From Nitrospira lenta (GTDB lineage: Bacteria > Nitrospirota > Nitrospiria > Nitrospirales > Nitrospiraceae), in assembly GCA_945906715.1 (NCBI GenBank), contig CAMDRK010000187.1:1-5651 (forward strand): a DNA stretch of 5,651 nucleotides, in the 5' to 3' direction. Within the stretch, counting starts at the first letter, position 1, and each line of letters begins with the position of its first letter. Under the pieces are notes generated by a model. That model saw nothing but the letters and a program-made list of their open reading frames with translations. It was not told the origin of the DNA and ran no database searches. The position numbers were made by a program, and so were the translations under genes. Below, one piece after another: positions 1 to 5,279 of this stretch.

Positions 1-855
1 GGCATTCTACTCCAGGGCCAAGGTCGGATCGATGAGGCGATTGCGCAGTACCGCGAAGCGATTCGGGTGCAGCCCGATCACGTCAACGCCCGTTACAGTC
101 TCGGCACTGCGCTCCAGGCCAGAGGCGACCTCGTCGCCGCCATTGCTGAGTATCGAACTGTCCTCCGACTCCAACCGGCTCACATAGGAGCCCACAACAA
201 CCTGGGCATTGCGTTACAAGCGACGGGTGACCTGAACGGTGCGATCGCCGAGTACCAGACCGCGATCTCACTTAAGCCCGGCCATGTTAAAGCCTATTAC
301 AATCTGGGAATCGCGCGACAAGCCGCCCGCGATCTGGATGGAGCCATTGCCGCGTTCCGTGACGCAATCAGGCTCCAGCCCGATTACGCGAATGCGCACC
401 AGGGTCTTGCCGACGCACTCCAGGAACAGGGTGATCTCGAAGGCGCAGTTGCGGAGTATCGAACCGTGCTTCGCCTCCAGCCGACTCACACCGCCGCGCT
501 GTTGAACCTGGGCGCGGCGTTGCAGGCGAACGGCGATCTCGACGGGGCGATTGCGATGTACCATCATCTGCTCAGCTTGCAGCCGGACCGCGCGCGCGCC
601 CGTTATAATCTGGGCGTGGCACTCCAAGCCAACGGCGACCTGGATGGGGCCATTGAGCAGTACCGGGTGCTCGTGAATCTGCGCCAGGACTATGCGCTCG
701 GCTTCTATGCGCTGGGAGAACTCTTGGCGCAGAAGGGACTGCTCAAGGAAGCGGCAGCGGCGTTGCGCAACTATCTCGCCAAGGAGAACGATACTTCTGA
801 TACCCACCAACGCATTGAGCGAGCACGCGCTCGCCTGAAGGAACTCGGCAATTAA
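1..855 (+). CDS. TPR-repeat protein, C-terminal part (5' end outside window)
   Basis: The reading frame is open from base 1 with no start needed, so the gene begins upstream; 284 residues are visible before the TAA. The protein is almost entirely 34-residue tetratricopeptide repeats. A partial unit occupies residues 1-27, seven full units follow at 28-61, 62-95, 96-129, 130-163, 164-197, 198-231 and 232-265, and a 19-residue charged helix closes it. Each unit shows the TPR pattern: N-L-G-x-A-L-Q at the first helix, G-D-L-x-G/A-A-I in the turn and second helix, and L-Q-P-x-H/Y at the end. The last unit is divergent, as is usual for a capping repeat. TPR arrays form a right-handed solenoid that binds protein partners; no catalytic domain is visible here, but one could lie upstream. 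A start at internal ATG 67 would cut through a repeat and is unlikely. The specific partner or pathway cannot be told. Repeats of this consensus type are common in Nitrospirota, cyanobacteria and planctomycetes. Confidence 0.93.
   Translation, partial: GILLQGQGRIDEAIAQYREAIRVQPDHVNARYSLGTALQARGDLVAAIAEYRTVLRLQPAHIGAHNNLGIALQATGDLNGAIAEYQTAISLKPGHVKAYYNLGIARQAARDLDGAIAAFRDAIRLQPDYANAHQGLADALQEQGDLEGAVAEYRTVLRLQPTHTAALLNLGAALQANGDLDGAIAMYHHLLSLQPDRARARYNLGVALQANGDLDGAIEQYRVLVNLRQDYALGFYALGELLAQKGLLKEAAAALRNYLAKENDTSDTHQRIERARARLKELGN
82..795 (+). repeat. Seven tandem 102-base TPR-coding repeats
   Basis: The TPR units are visible as DNA repeats of exactly 102 bases (34 codons) without indels. 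The best conserved part is the G-D-L-(D/N/E)-G-A-I segment, for example around 223-245, 430-449, 532-551 and 634-653. Units one and four share a nearly identical stretch encoding EYRTVLRLQP (around 148-177 and 454-483), three units apart. Confidence 0.85.
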
Positions 856-910
856 CCTGACCGGCCGCCTTTACTGTATCGGCATTGTGAATAACTATAC
901 GGATTTCTTC

Positions 911-931
911 TCGCCCATCTCTTGTGGGCGA
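911..931 (+). terminator. Small perfect hairpin after the TPR gene, possible terminator
   Basis: TCGCCCA (911-917) pairs perfectly with TGGGCGA (925-931) around a 7-base loop, 56 bases after the TPR stop codon. Its place between two separately promoted genes fits a terminator. No T-tract follows on either strand, so a canonical intrinsic terminator is not shown. It could equally be an mRNA 3'-end stabilising hairpin. Confidence 0.35.
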
Positions 932-953
932 ACCTCACAGGGGCCTCATCACA

Positions 954-981
954 TGGACAGCAGAGAGGCGAGTGGTATAAA
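954..981 (+). promoter_or_regulatory. Predicted sigma70-type promoter for the lipoprotein gene
   Basis: A TGGACA box at 954-959 (5 of 6 to TTGACA) is followed after 16 bases by TATAAA at 976-981 (5 of 6 to TATAAT). Transcription would start near 988 and give a leader of about 58 bases to the ATG at 1046. The boxes lie after the hairpin at 911-931, consistent with independent transcription of the lipoprotein gene. This is a sequence match only. Confidence 0.55.
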
Positions 982-1045
982 TTAAATGCCTCGTTGAGCC
1001 CGCATATGATTTTCACCGAACTCTGACGCCGAAGAGGAGGCGACG

Positions 1046-1471
1046 ATGAAAGAGTGGCTTCGTGCTATCTGCTTTGGGGTGCTGGTGGGGGGAGTCACCG
1101 GGTTTATCGGATGCGCACCGGTCGAACCGCTGCCGCCTCCCCCATCAACCCCTGGTTCTGTTTCGGCTTTCAAGAGTGTGGCGGGGAAGTGGGCCGGAAT
1201 ATTGAAGGCGACACCCCGCTTCAGGGGGGATGATTGGGTGACATTGACGATCCGCGATGACGGGTCGTACGACTTTGTGAGTGTTCGGACAATTGGTATC
1301 TTCCGCGGGGAGGGAGTATACAGGCTCATCGACGGCAAGCTCAAAGCGGAGACCGAGCAAGGATGGACCATCGCCACGCTTTACGAGGAGAGTGGGCGGC
1401 GGATGCTGAAAGTCGAGGGGGCGACAAAAGATGGCACGCAGTACTCGGCTGATTTAGCCCCAGTGAAATAG
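1046..1471 (+). CDS. Small outer-membrane lipoprotein of unknown function
   Basis: This encodes 141 residues. The start is well supported: AGGAGG at 1035-1040 lies 5 bases before the ATG. The N terminus is a lipoprotein signal peptide: basic residues at K2 and R6, a hydrophobic stretch at about 7-20, and a lipobox-like F-I-G-C with C23 as the predicted lipidated cysteine. Phe at -3 is less usual than Leu. Ala at +2 predicts outer-membrane rather than inner-membrane retention by the Lol rule. A proline-rich linker (residues 28-36, with P30-P33 in a row) leads to a compact domain from about residue 43 to the end. This domain alternates short strands and turns (G-K-W-A-G near 47-51, then segments such as WVTLTIRDDGSYDF) and looks like a small beta-sandwich or lipocalin-like fold. 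I do not recognise the family. It stands alone between two non-coding spacers with its own likely promoter, so context does not assign a role. Confidence 0.88.
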   Translation: MKEWLRAICFGVLVGGVTGFIGCAPVEPLPPPPSTPGSVSAFKSVAGKWAGILKATPRFRGDDWVTLTIRDDGSYDFVSVRTIGIFRGEGVYRLIDGKLKAETEQGWTIATLYEESGRRMLKVEGATKDGTQYSADLAPVK

Positions 1472-1494
1472 GCTGAAACCGGCTCGTGGTCTTC

Positions 1495-1527
1495 CCGTCA
1501 TGCGCCGGCCCAGAGTATTCATGACGG
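1495..1527 (+). terminator. Hairpin downstream of the lipoprotein gene, possible terminator
   Basis: CCGTCATG (1495-1502) is the exact inverted copy of CATGACGG (1520-1527), separated by 17 bases. It starts 24 bases after the TAG of the lipoprotein gene, a common place for a terminator. There is no T-run after the second arm, so termination is uncertain. It may be a plain inverted repeat bordering the decayed segment that follows. Confidence 0.35.
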
Positions 1528-1553
1528 TTCGTCGCGAAAGCGTCAGAAAATCA

Positions 1554-1733
1554 GTATCTCAACGTGCCTCTTTGACTTTCGACCGAAGAAGCAGAGGACA
1601 GTAAATTCAGACCTGCGAACACCGGTAAGAGATTGCCGGCCACCCTGATTGCCTTCAGGATCGGCCCTCCGACCAGCGTCAGAAGCAGCGAATAGAACAG
1701 GACGGCGTAGCGGTACTGAAGATAGACTCGCCA
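1554..1733 (-). pseudogene. Decayed N-terminal fragment of a polytopic membrane protein (ion-channel-like?)
   Basis: Read on the minus strand from 1733 down to the TGA at 1551-1553, sixty codons are open and look like genuine protein. An aromatic/basic start (YLQYRYAVLF) runs into a hydrophobic helix (YSLLLTLVGGPILKAI), then a second hydrophobic segment (LLPVFAGLNLLSSA). The last 20 residues or so lose the membrane character, so the homologous part may end near 1590. There is no ATG, GTG or TTG before it in frame; a TAG at 1734-1736 interrupts it instead. No ribosome binding site is visible. The pattern of basic-aromatic N terminus, helix, short loop, second helix reminds me of the N terminus of ion-transport (potassium-channel-like) membrane proteins, but this is from memory. 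The rest of such a protein, including any pore motif, is absent. I infer a truncated, non-functional relic. Confidence 0.5.
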
Positions 1734-1880
1734 CTACCCTGAGAGTTCACCTTGATGCGCTGAGCCGCTTGAGGCCTGTTGTGTCATCACCCGCTGCCGT
1801 CTTGGTTCTGAGGCCGTTCAGTATCGTGTCCAGCTCCGGGGCCTTATACCACATGTACTGAGAAAACTAACTACGTCAGC

Positions 1881-1909
1881 TTTACATTCAAATATTTGCC
1901 CAATATAAT
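1881..1909 (+). promoter_or_regulatory. Near-consensus sigma70 promoter, probably for bamA
   Basis: TTTACA at 1881-1886 (5 of 6) and TATAAT at 1904-1909 (6 of 6) are separated by exactly 17 bases, the optimal spacing, in a locally AT-rich patch. This is the best promoter match I see in the window. Transcription would begin near 1916. The next substantial + strand gene is bamA at 2213, so the leader would be about 300 nt. No better promoter is seen closer to bamA. Confidence 0.65.
1889..1898. promoter_or_regulatory. Perfect palindrome CAAATATTTG in the promoter spacer, possible operator
   Basis: The ten bases are self-complementary and lie wholly between the -35 and -10 boxes at 1881-1909. 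A dimeric repressor bound there would block RNA polymerase. The bases are only A/T plus one C/G pair, so chance is a real alternative. Confidence 0.3.
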
Positions 1910-1995
1910 CCAAAAGTTTTGCACGCATGTTCCCTGGTGGATTCGTGTGCCCCGACTGTGTGAACCTCTCATGCCGGTAACTTCCGCAGCCGCGA

Positions 1996-2074
1996 TTCTC
2001 CTTCGCCGCATGCCCCGCTGCTTGCTGCGGTGATGAAGGCAAGGAGAACCCTCCGTAGCCTTGGCGAAGGAGGG
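1996..2074. repeat. Compact inverted-repeat block in the bamA leader (possible dispersed repeat element)
   Basis: Two adjacent foldback units are present. In the first, TTCTCCTT (1996-2003) is the exact inverse of AAGGAGAA (2041-2048); the arms continue imperfectly through GCC and CAT. They enclose an inner hairpin built on CCGC and GCGG (about 2015-2030). The second, 2049-2074, is an imperfect 26-base palindrome: CCCTCCGTAGCC against GGCGAAGGAGGG, 10 of 12 pairs. The strand reading CCTTCGCCAAGGCTACGG resembles a short intergenic repeat that I associate with many environmental bacterial genomes, where it gives spurious peptides like SFAKATEG. That recollection is unverified. In an RNA from the promoter at 1881-1909 this block would form a strong structure. 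Confidence 0.55.
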
Positions 2075-2165
2075 TAGGGGCTTCGGCACGCGCCCCCGGA
2101 TCCGTCGTGTGTGAGTTTGAGGTAGAGGTGCAGGGTGTGCGATCACGGCCAAAGTTAGGATTACC

Positions 2166-2216
2166 ATGTTGCCGGTAGTTTCTTCCTGTTCTTCTGATGG
2201 AACGCAGATCCGGTGA
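2166..2216 (+). CDS. Possible 16-codon leader peptide overlapping the bamA start
   Basis: ATG at 2166 is preceded by AGGA (2157-2160) at 5 bases, a usable ribosome binding site. The frame encodes MLPVVSSCSSDGTQIR and ends in TGA at 2214-2216, overlapping the GTG start of bamA (2213-2215) in a GTGA arrangement. bamA itself has no good Shine-Dalgarno sequence before its GTG. Translational coupling from this small frame would explain that. The peptide resembles nothing I know, and at this length the frame could be chance. Confidence 0.35.
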   Translation: MLPVVSSCSSDGTQIR

Positions 2217-4540
2217 GGAGAATTTGTTGCTCAGCCGGGCTTCGTTGGCTCTTCGTCATGGTGCTCGCCACCCTGACCTGTGATATGCCGCTAGTGCTGG
2301 CGGTCGCGGCGGAGCAGGCCGAAGTCAAAGTGACGGCGATTGAGATTCGGGGGAACAAGCGGATCGAGTCGCCGGCGATTGCCGGCCGATTGACGTTGAA
2401 ACCCGGCGATCCCTACACCCCTGAAAATGTCCGTGGGCAGATCAAGATTATCTACGAAACCGGATATTTTGAAGATGTGCAGGTGGAGACGCAACCGGGA
2501 GCGGGCGGGGTGGCTTTGGCCTTTTTGGTCCGGGAGAAACCCTTTATCACCGAAATTGTGTTCGATGGGAATAAAGCGCTCAGCGACGACAAACTCAAAG
2601 AGAAGATTACGATCAAGAGCCAGGCTTTTCTCGATCAGTTACAGACCAAAGAGAGTGCGGAGAAGGTTCGTCTGGCCTACCAGGGAGACGGCTATTTCAA
2701 TTGCCGGGTGATTCCCATCGTGCAGACCTTGGATGGGGATAGGAAGCGTCTGACGTTTCTCATTGCAGAAGGGGACAAGGCGCGCGTCAAAACGGTCAAC
2801 TTTGAGGGTCTGCACGCGGCGACAAAAGACGAAATGTTCAAGGTGATGGCGACCAGGGAATGGATTCCCTGGTATGGGCTGATCACCCAGCTGAAGTTGC
2901 CGTCGATGGTCTCGGATGCCGGCGTCTTGAAGCGGGAAGAAATGAACAACGACGTCGAGCGGGTCAAAGAGGTCTTGCTCAACAAAGGCTATTTAAACGT
3001 CCGGGTCGGGTTACCGACTGCGGAGCTCGACGACGAGAAGAAATGGTTCGTCGTGACATACACGGTCTTGGAAGGGGAGCCGTTCACCATCGGTGAAATC
3101 GGATTCCGCGGGAATACCGTGTTCGAAGATTCGGAGCTTCGCGAGGGGCTCAAGATGAAAGAAGGGGAAATCTTTCAGCGTCAGAAACTTCGTGACGAAG
3201 TGACGCGATTGAACGATCTCTATGGGAGCAGGGGCTATTCGTTCGCCGATGTCTCGCCCAATGTGATTCCGAACACGGAGGAGAGGACCGCATCCGTCGT
3301 TCTCACCATTAAAGAAGGGGAGATGATGCGGGTCCGCCAGATCAACATCCATGGGAACGAGAAGACCAAGGACAATGTGATTCGGCGTGAAATCCGTGTC
3401 GACGAGCAGGATGTCATCGATACCCCCGCCTTGAAACGAAGCTTTCAGCGCCTCAATAATTTGAATTTTTTCGAGACGGTGGAAATCCTGCCGGCGCAGG
3501 TGGCGGCGGATAAGGTCGATCTGAACGTCAAGGTGAAAGAGAAGCCCACCGGCCAGTTCAGCATCGGCGGCGGGTTCAGCACGTTGGACAGGATGGTCGC
3601 GATCGCCGATATTACGGAAGGAAATCTCGGTGGGAACGGCTGGATGGGACGAGTTCGCGGTCAGTTAGGCCAACAGCGGACAATAGGGATGATTACGTTT
3701 CGCAACCCCTACGTAAACGATTCCTTGACGTCGATGCAGATGGATATCTACCGCACTGCCACGAATTACATCACCTATTTCGAGACGAAAACCGGCGCCA
3801 GCGTGACGTTAGGCCGCTATCTTTCTGAATATACCTCCGGGAGCGTGAGTCTGTTCGCGGAGGAGTTGACTTATAAAAATCCACAGCCAGGGCTGTGCCC
3901 GGATCGATCTCCTCTTGTGTGCAGTCAAATTGGGACTCAATCGACGACCGGGTTCCGGACGTCGATGTCTCGCGACACGAGAGACTATTTCATGGATCCT
4001 CGCACCGGTTGGCGAACCACTGTGGGCTTCGACTTGGGGACGCCCTACCTGGGCGGGAGCAATAACTTCTATAAATATTATCTGGATGTGATTAAATATA
4101 CGCCGTTGCCGTTCGATACGCGGTTTGCGATCCGCGCTCGCTATGGCGAATCAGTCGGCATCGAGGGGAACCCCATCCCATTGACTGAACGGTTTTTTGT
4201 CGGCGGCATCAATACGATGCGCGGGTTCGTCTTTGGACGTGCGGGACCGGTGACCGCCTCCAATTCCTTGCTCGGTGCAACCAAGCAGTTGATTTTTAAT
4301 AACGATTTTATTTTTACGATATCCGCTGAAGCTAAACTGAATGGGGTGATCTTTTTCGACTACGGGAAAGGTTTTGGCGACGATGAGCCGCTCTCGTTTA
4401 AGTTACGGCAAGCGGTCGGATTCGAAGGGCGATGGATTTCACCCTTTGGTCCCCTTCGCGCTGCGTACGGGATTAATCTGGATCCCAACCCAGGAGAACG
4501 CAAAGGGGTCTTCGAATTTACAATCGGCACTTTGTTCTAA
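2213..4540 (+). CDS. bamA: Outer membrane protein assembly factor BamA
   Basis: BamA is the Omp85-family core of the BAM complex; it folds and inserts beta-barrel proteins into the outer membrane. The 775 residues are close to the usual 750-830. A signal peptide (R2-R3, then a hydrophobic run to about 33, cleavage near AVAA/EQ) precedes five POTRA domains at roughly 36-110, 111-188, 189-288, 289-370 and 371-444. Each starts with a V-x-x-I-x-F/I-x-G-N/L-type strand (IEIRGNKR, IVFDGNKA, VNFEGLHA, IGFRGNTV, INIHGNEK) and contains a G-Y-F/L or N-F-F turn. The barrel spans about 445-775. It carries the Omp85 loop-6 motif as M-R-G-F (R670, G671, F672) within FFVGGINTMRGF, and ends in the barrel signature FEFTIGTLF with a terminal Phe. 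GTG 2213 is the only in-frame start between the upstream TGA at 2195 and ATG 2258, and a 2258 start would remove the basic n-region. The Shine-Dalgarno site before GTG is poor. The extracellular-side cysteines C562 and C570 are notable. A chaperone gene follows after 38 bases. Confidence 0.97.
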   Translation: MRRICCSAGLRWLFVMVLATLTCDMPLVLAVAAEQAEVKVTAIEIRGNKRIESPAIAGRLTLKPGDPYTPENVRGQIKIIYETGYFEDVQVETQPGAGGVALAFLVREKPFITEIVFDGNKALSDDKLKEKITIKSQAFLDQLQTKESAEKVRLAYQGDGYFNCRVIPIVQTLDGDRKRLTFLIAEGDKARVKTVNFEGLHAATKDEMFKVMATREWIPWYGLITQLKLPSMVSDAGVLKREEMNNDVERVKEVLLNKGYLNVRVGLPTAELDDEKKWFVVTYTVLEGEPFTIGEIGFRGNTVFEDSELREGLKMKEGEIFQRQKLRDEVTRLNDLYGSRGYSFADVSPNVIPNTEERTASVVLTIKEGEMMRVRQINIHGNEKTKDNVIRREIRVDEQDVIDTPALKRSFQRLNNLNFFETVEILPAQVAADKVDLNVKVKEKPTGQFSIGGGFSTLDRMVAIADITEGNLGGNGWMGRVRGQLGQQRTIGMITFRNPYVNDSLTSMQMDIYRTATNYITYFETKTGASVTLGRYLSEYTSGSVSLFAEELTYKNPQPGLCPDRSPLVCSQIGTQSTTGFRTSMSRDTRDYFMDPRTGWRTTVGFDLGTPYLGGSNNFYKYYLDVIKYTPLPFDTRFAIRARYGESVGIEGNPIPLTERFFVGGINTMRGFVFGRAGPVTASNSLLGATKQLIFNNDFIFTISAEAKLNGVIFFDYGKGFGDDEPLSFKLRQAVGFEGRWISPFGPLRAAYGINLDPNPGERKGVFEFTIGTLF

Positions 4541-4565
4541 GCAGAGTAAGCTTTTGACCAGGAGT

Positions 4566-4572
4566 GGGAGGT
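4566..4572 (+). promoter_or_regulatory. Ribosome binding site that decides the GTG 4579 start
   Basis: GGGAGGT lies 6 bases before GTG 4579, ideal spacing. The alternative in-frame GTG at 4564 overlaps this region and has its own purine stretch directly abutting it, too close to work. The site therefore favours the shorter protein with a normal lipoprotein signal. Confidence 0.7.
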
Positions 4573-4578
4573 AGCTGT

Positions 4579-5133
4579 GTGATCCAGCGTGGTCTCGTCA
4601 GACGGAAGGTGTTCGGCACAGGAGGGCTGTTGATGGCGCTCCTCATTATTTCCGGCTGTGCCGCCGGCGGGTCCAAAGTCGAGGGGAAAATAGGGGTCGT
4701 CGATCCGTCCCGTGTCCTCGGCGAGACGAATGCCGGTAAAAAGGCCAAGGAGTCCTTGGGCGCATTCTCGAAGAATCGCCAGGTGCTGATCGAGATGGAT
4801 GAGAAAGAACTCCGTCGCATGGAGGAAGATTTCGGGAGGCAGGCCAGCGTGTTGAGTGCGACTGCGAAAAAGGAGCGCGAAGAGCAGTTTCGGCGTCGGG
4901 TGGCGGAGTATCAGCAGAAGGCGGGCGAATTGAACCGGGAGGTTCAGGAAAAGCAAAAAGACGTGCTCGAAGGGTTCCGTGAGAAGGTGGGGCTCGTCGT
5001 GGGGAAAATATCGAAGCGCCTCGGATTACAGATCGTTATGGATAAGGGGAAAGGCGGCCCCACGTTATATAACGAGGAGGGACTCGATATTACGGGTCAG
5101 GTCATCGAAGAGTTTAATCGGGAATATCCGTAA
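4579..5133 (+). CDS. Skp/OmpH-family periplasmic chaperone, lipoprotein form
   Basis: Skp (OmpH) proteins are trimeric periplasmic chaperones with long coiled-coil arms that hold unfolded outer-membrane proteins and deliver them to BamA. From GTG 4579 the protein has 184 residues, typical for the family. The N terminus is a lipoprotein signal: R4, R8, R9 and K10, a hydrophobic stretch at about 11-24, and lipobox I-S-G-C with C27 lipidated; Ala at +2 suggests outer-membrane sorting. The body starts with the family strand KIGVVDPSRVL, followed by the A-G-K-K-A pattern. A long charged, Glu/Lys/Arg/Gln-rich helical region at roughly 55-135 is the coiled-coil arm (NREVQEKQKDVLEGFREKV). The closing strand GLQIVMDKGKGG and a final helix ITGQVIEEFNREYP return to the body, as in Skp. 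Canonical Skp is soluble, so the lipid anchor is unusual. It lies 38 bases after bamA and is probably cotranscribed with it. A paralogue follows. Confidence 0.9.
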   Translation: MIQRGLVRRKVFGTGGLLMALLIISGCAAGGSKVEGKIGVVDPSRVLGETNAGKKAKESLGAFSKNRQVLIEMDEKELRRMEEDFGRQASVLSATAKKEREEQFRRRVAEYQQKAGELNREVQEKQKDVLEGFREKVGLVVGKISKRLGLQIVMDKGKGGPTLYNEEGLDITGQVIEEFNREYP

Positions 5134-5134
5134 T

Positions 5135-5254
5135 CTGGTCTGTCTGGTCTGTTCGGTCTGTCTGGTCTATCTCGTCGACCGGATCAACCAGATAAACCAA
5201 ATGAACCAGACAGACAAGCGAGACCGGATAGACGAGATAGACCAGATAGACAAG
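5135..5254. repeat. Phased inverted array of 9-base units between the two ompH genes
   Basis: The left arm has five 9-base units at 5135, 5144, 5153, 5162 and 5171, of consensus CTGGTCTGT (the third and fifth diverge). The right arm has eight units at 5183, 5192, 5201, 5210, 5219, 5228, 5237 and 5246, of consensus ATAGACCAG, the near inverse complement. The arms meet at the perfect palindrome GTCGAC (5174-5179). The longest pairing is 5156-5176 with 5231-5251: 21 pairs, of which one is G-T (G-U in RNA). A second register pairs 5138-5148 with 5205-5215 over 11 bases exactly. The repeats fill nearly the whole 146-base gap and stop 15 bases before the next AGGAGG. They form a strong foldback in RNA. 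No T-tract follows, so a standard terminator is not indicated. Confidence 0.85.
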
Positions 5255-5279
5255 ACCGTGAGGAGCAGAGGAGGATTCG

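Larger units (their letters stand above)
1472..2165. other. Gene-poor interval of about 700 bases between lipoprotein gene and bamA
   Basis: No intact gene is convincing here on either strand. The interval holds, in order: a hairpin (1495-1527), a minus-strand remnant of a membrane protein (1554-1733), an AT-rich patch with a near-consensus promoter (1881-1909), and a dense block of inverted repeats (1996-2074). The stretches 1734-1870 and 2075-2150 show nothing I can assign. The other short reading frames in it lack ribosome binding sites or protein-like composition. Confidence 0.7.

Noticed and set aside
268..810. Long minus-strand open frame of 180 codons across the TPR gene
   Set aside because: It is a shadow of the TPR repeats: the 102-base period keeps the opposite frame open. 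The + strand has perfect TPR consensus.
1747..1854. 35-codon minus-strand frame beginning MWYKAPELDTIL
   Set aside because: The composition is somewhat protein-like, but there is no ribosome binding site, no recognised family and a stop four codons before the ATG. It might be another decayed fragment, but I cannot support it.
1927..1980. 17-codon + strand frame in the bamA leader containing C-P-D-C
   Set aside because: No Shine-Dalgarno sequence precedes it. The two-cysteine motif in so short a frame is likely chance.
2197..2280. ATG 2197 as an alternative upstream start for bamA
   Set aside because: It is in a different frame and stops at 2278-2280 after 27 codons. The bamA frame has a TGA at 2195, leaving GTG 2213 as the start.
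4564..4578. Upstream GTG 4564 as start of the lipoprotein chaperone
   Set aside because: It has no properly spaced ribosome binding site, whereas GTG 4579 has GGGAGGT at 6 bases. The extra residues MGGSC add an odd cysteine before the signal peptide.
5135..5254. CRISPR-like array
   Set aside because: The units are 9 bases, contiguous and without spacers, and change orientation half way.
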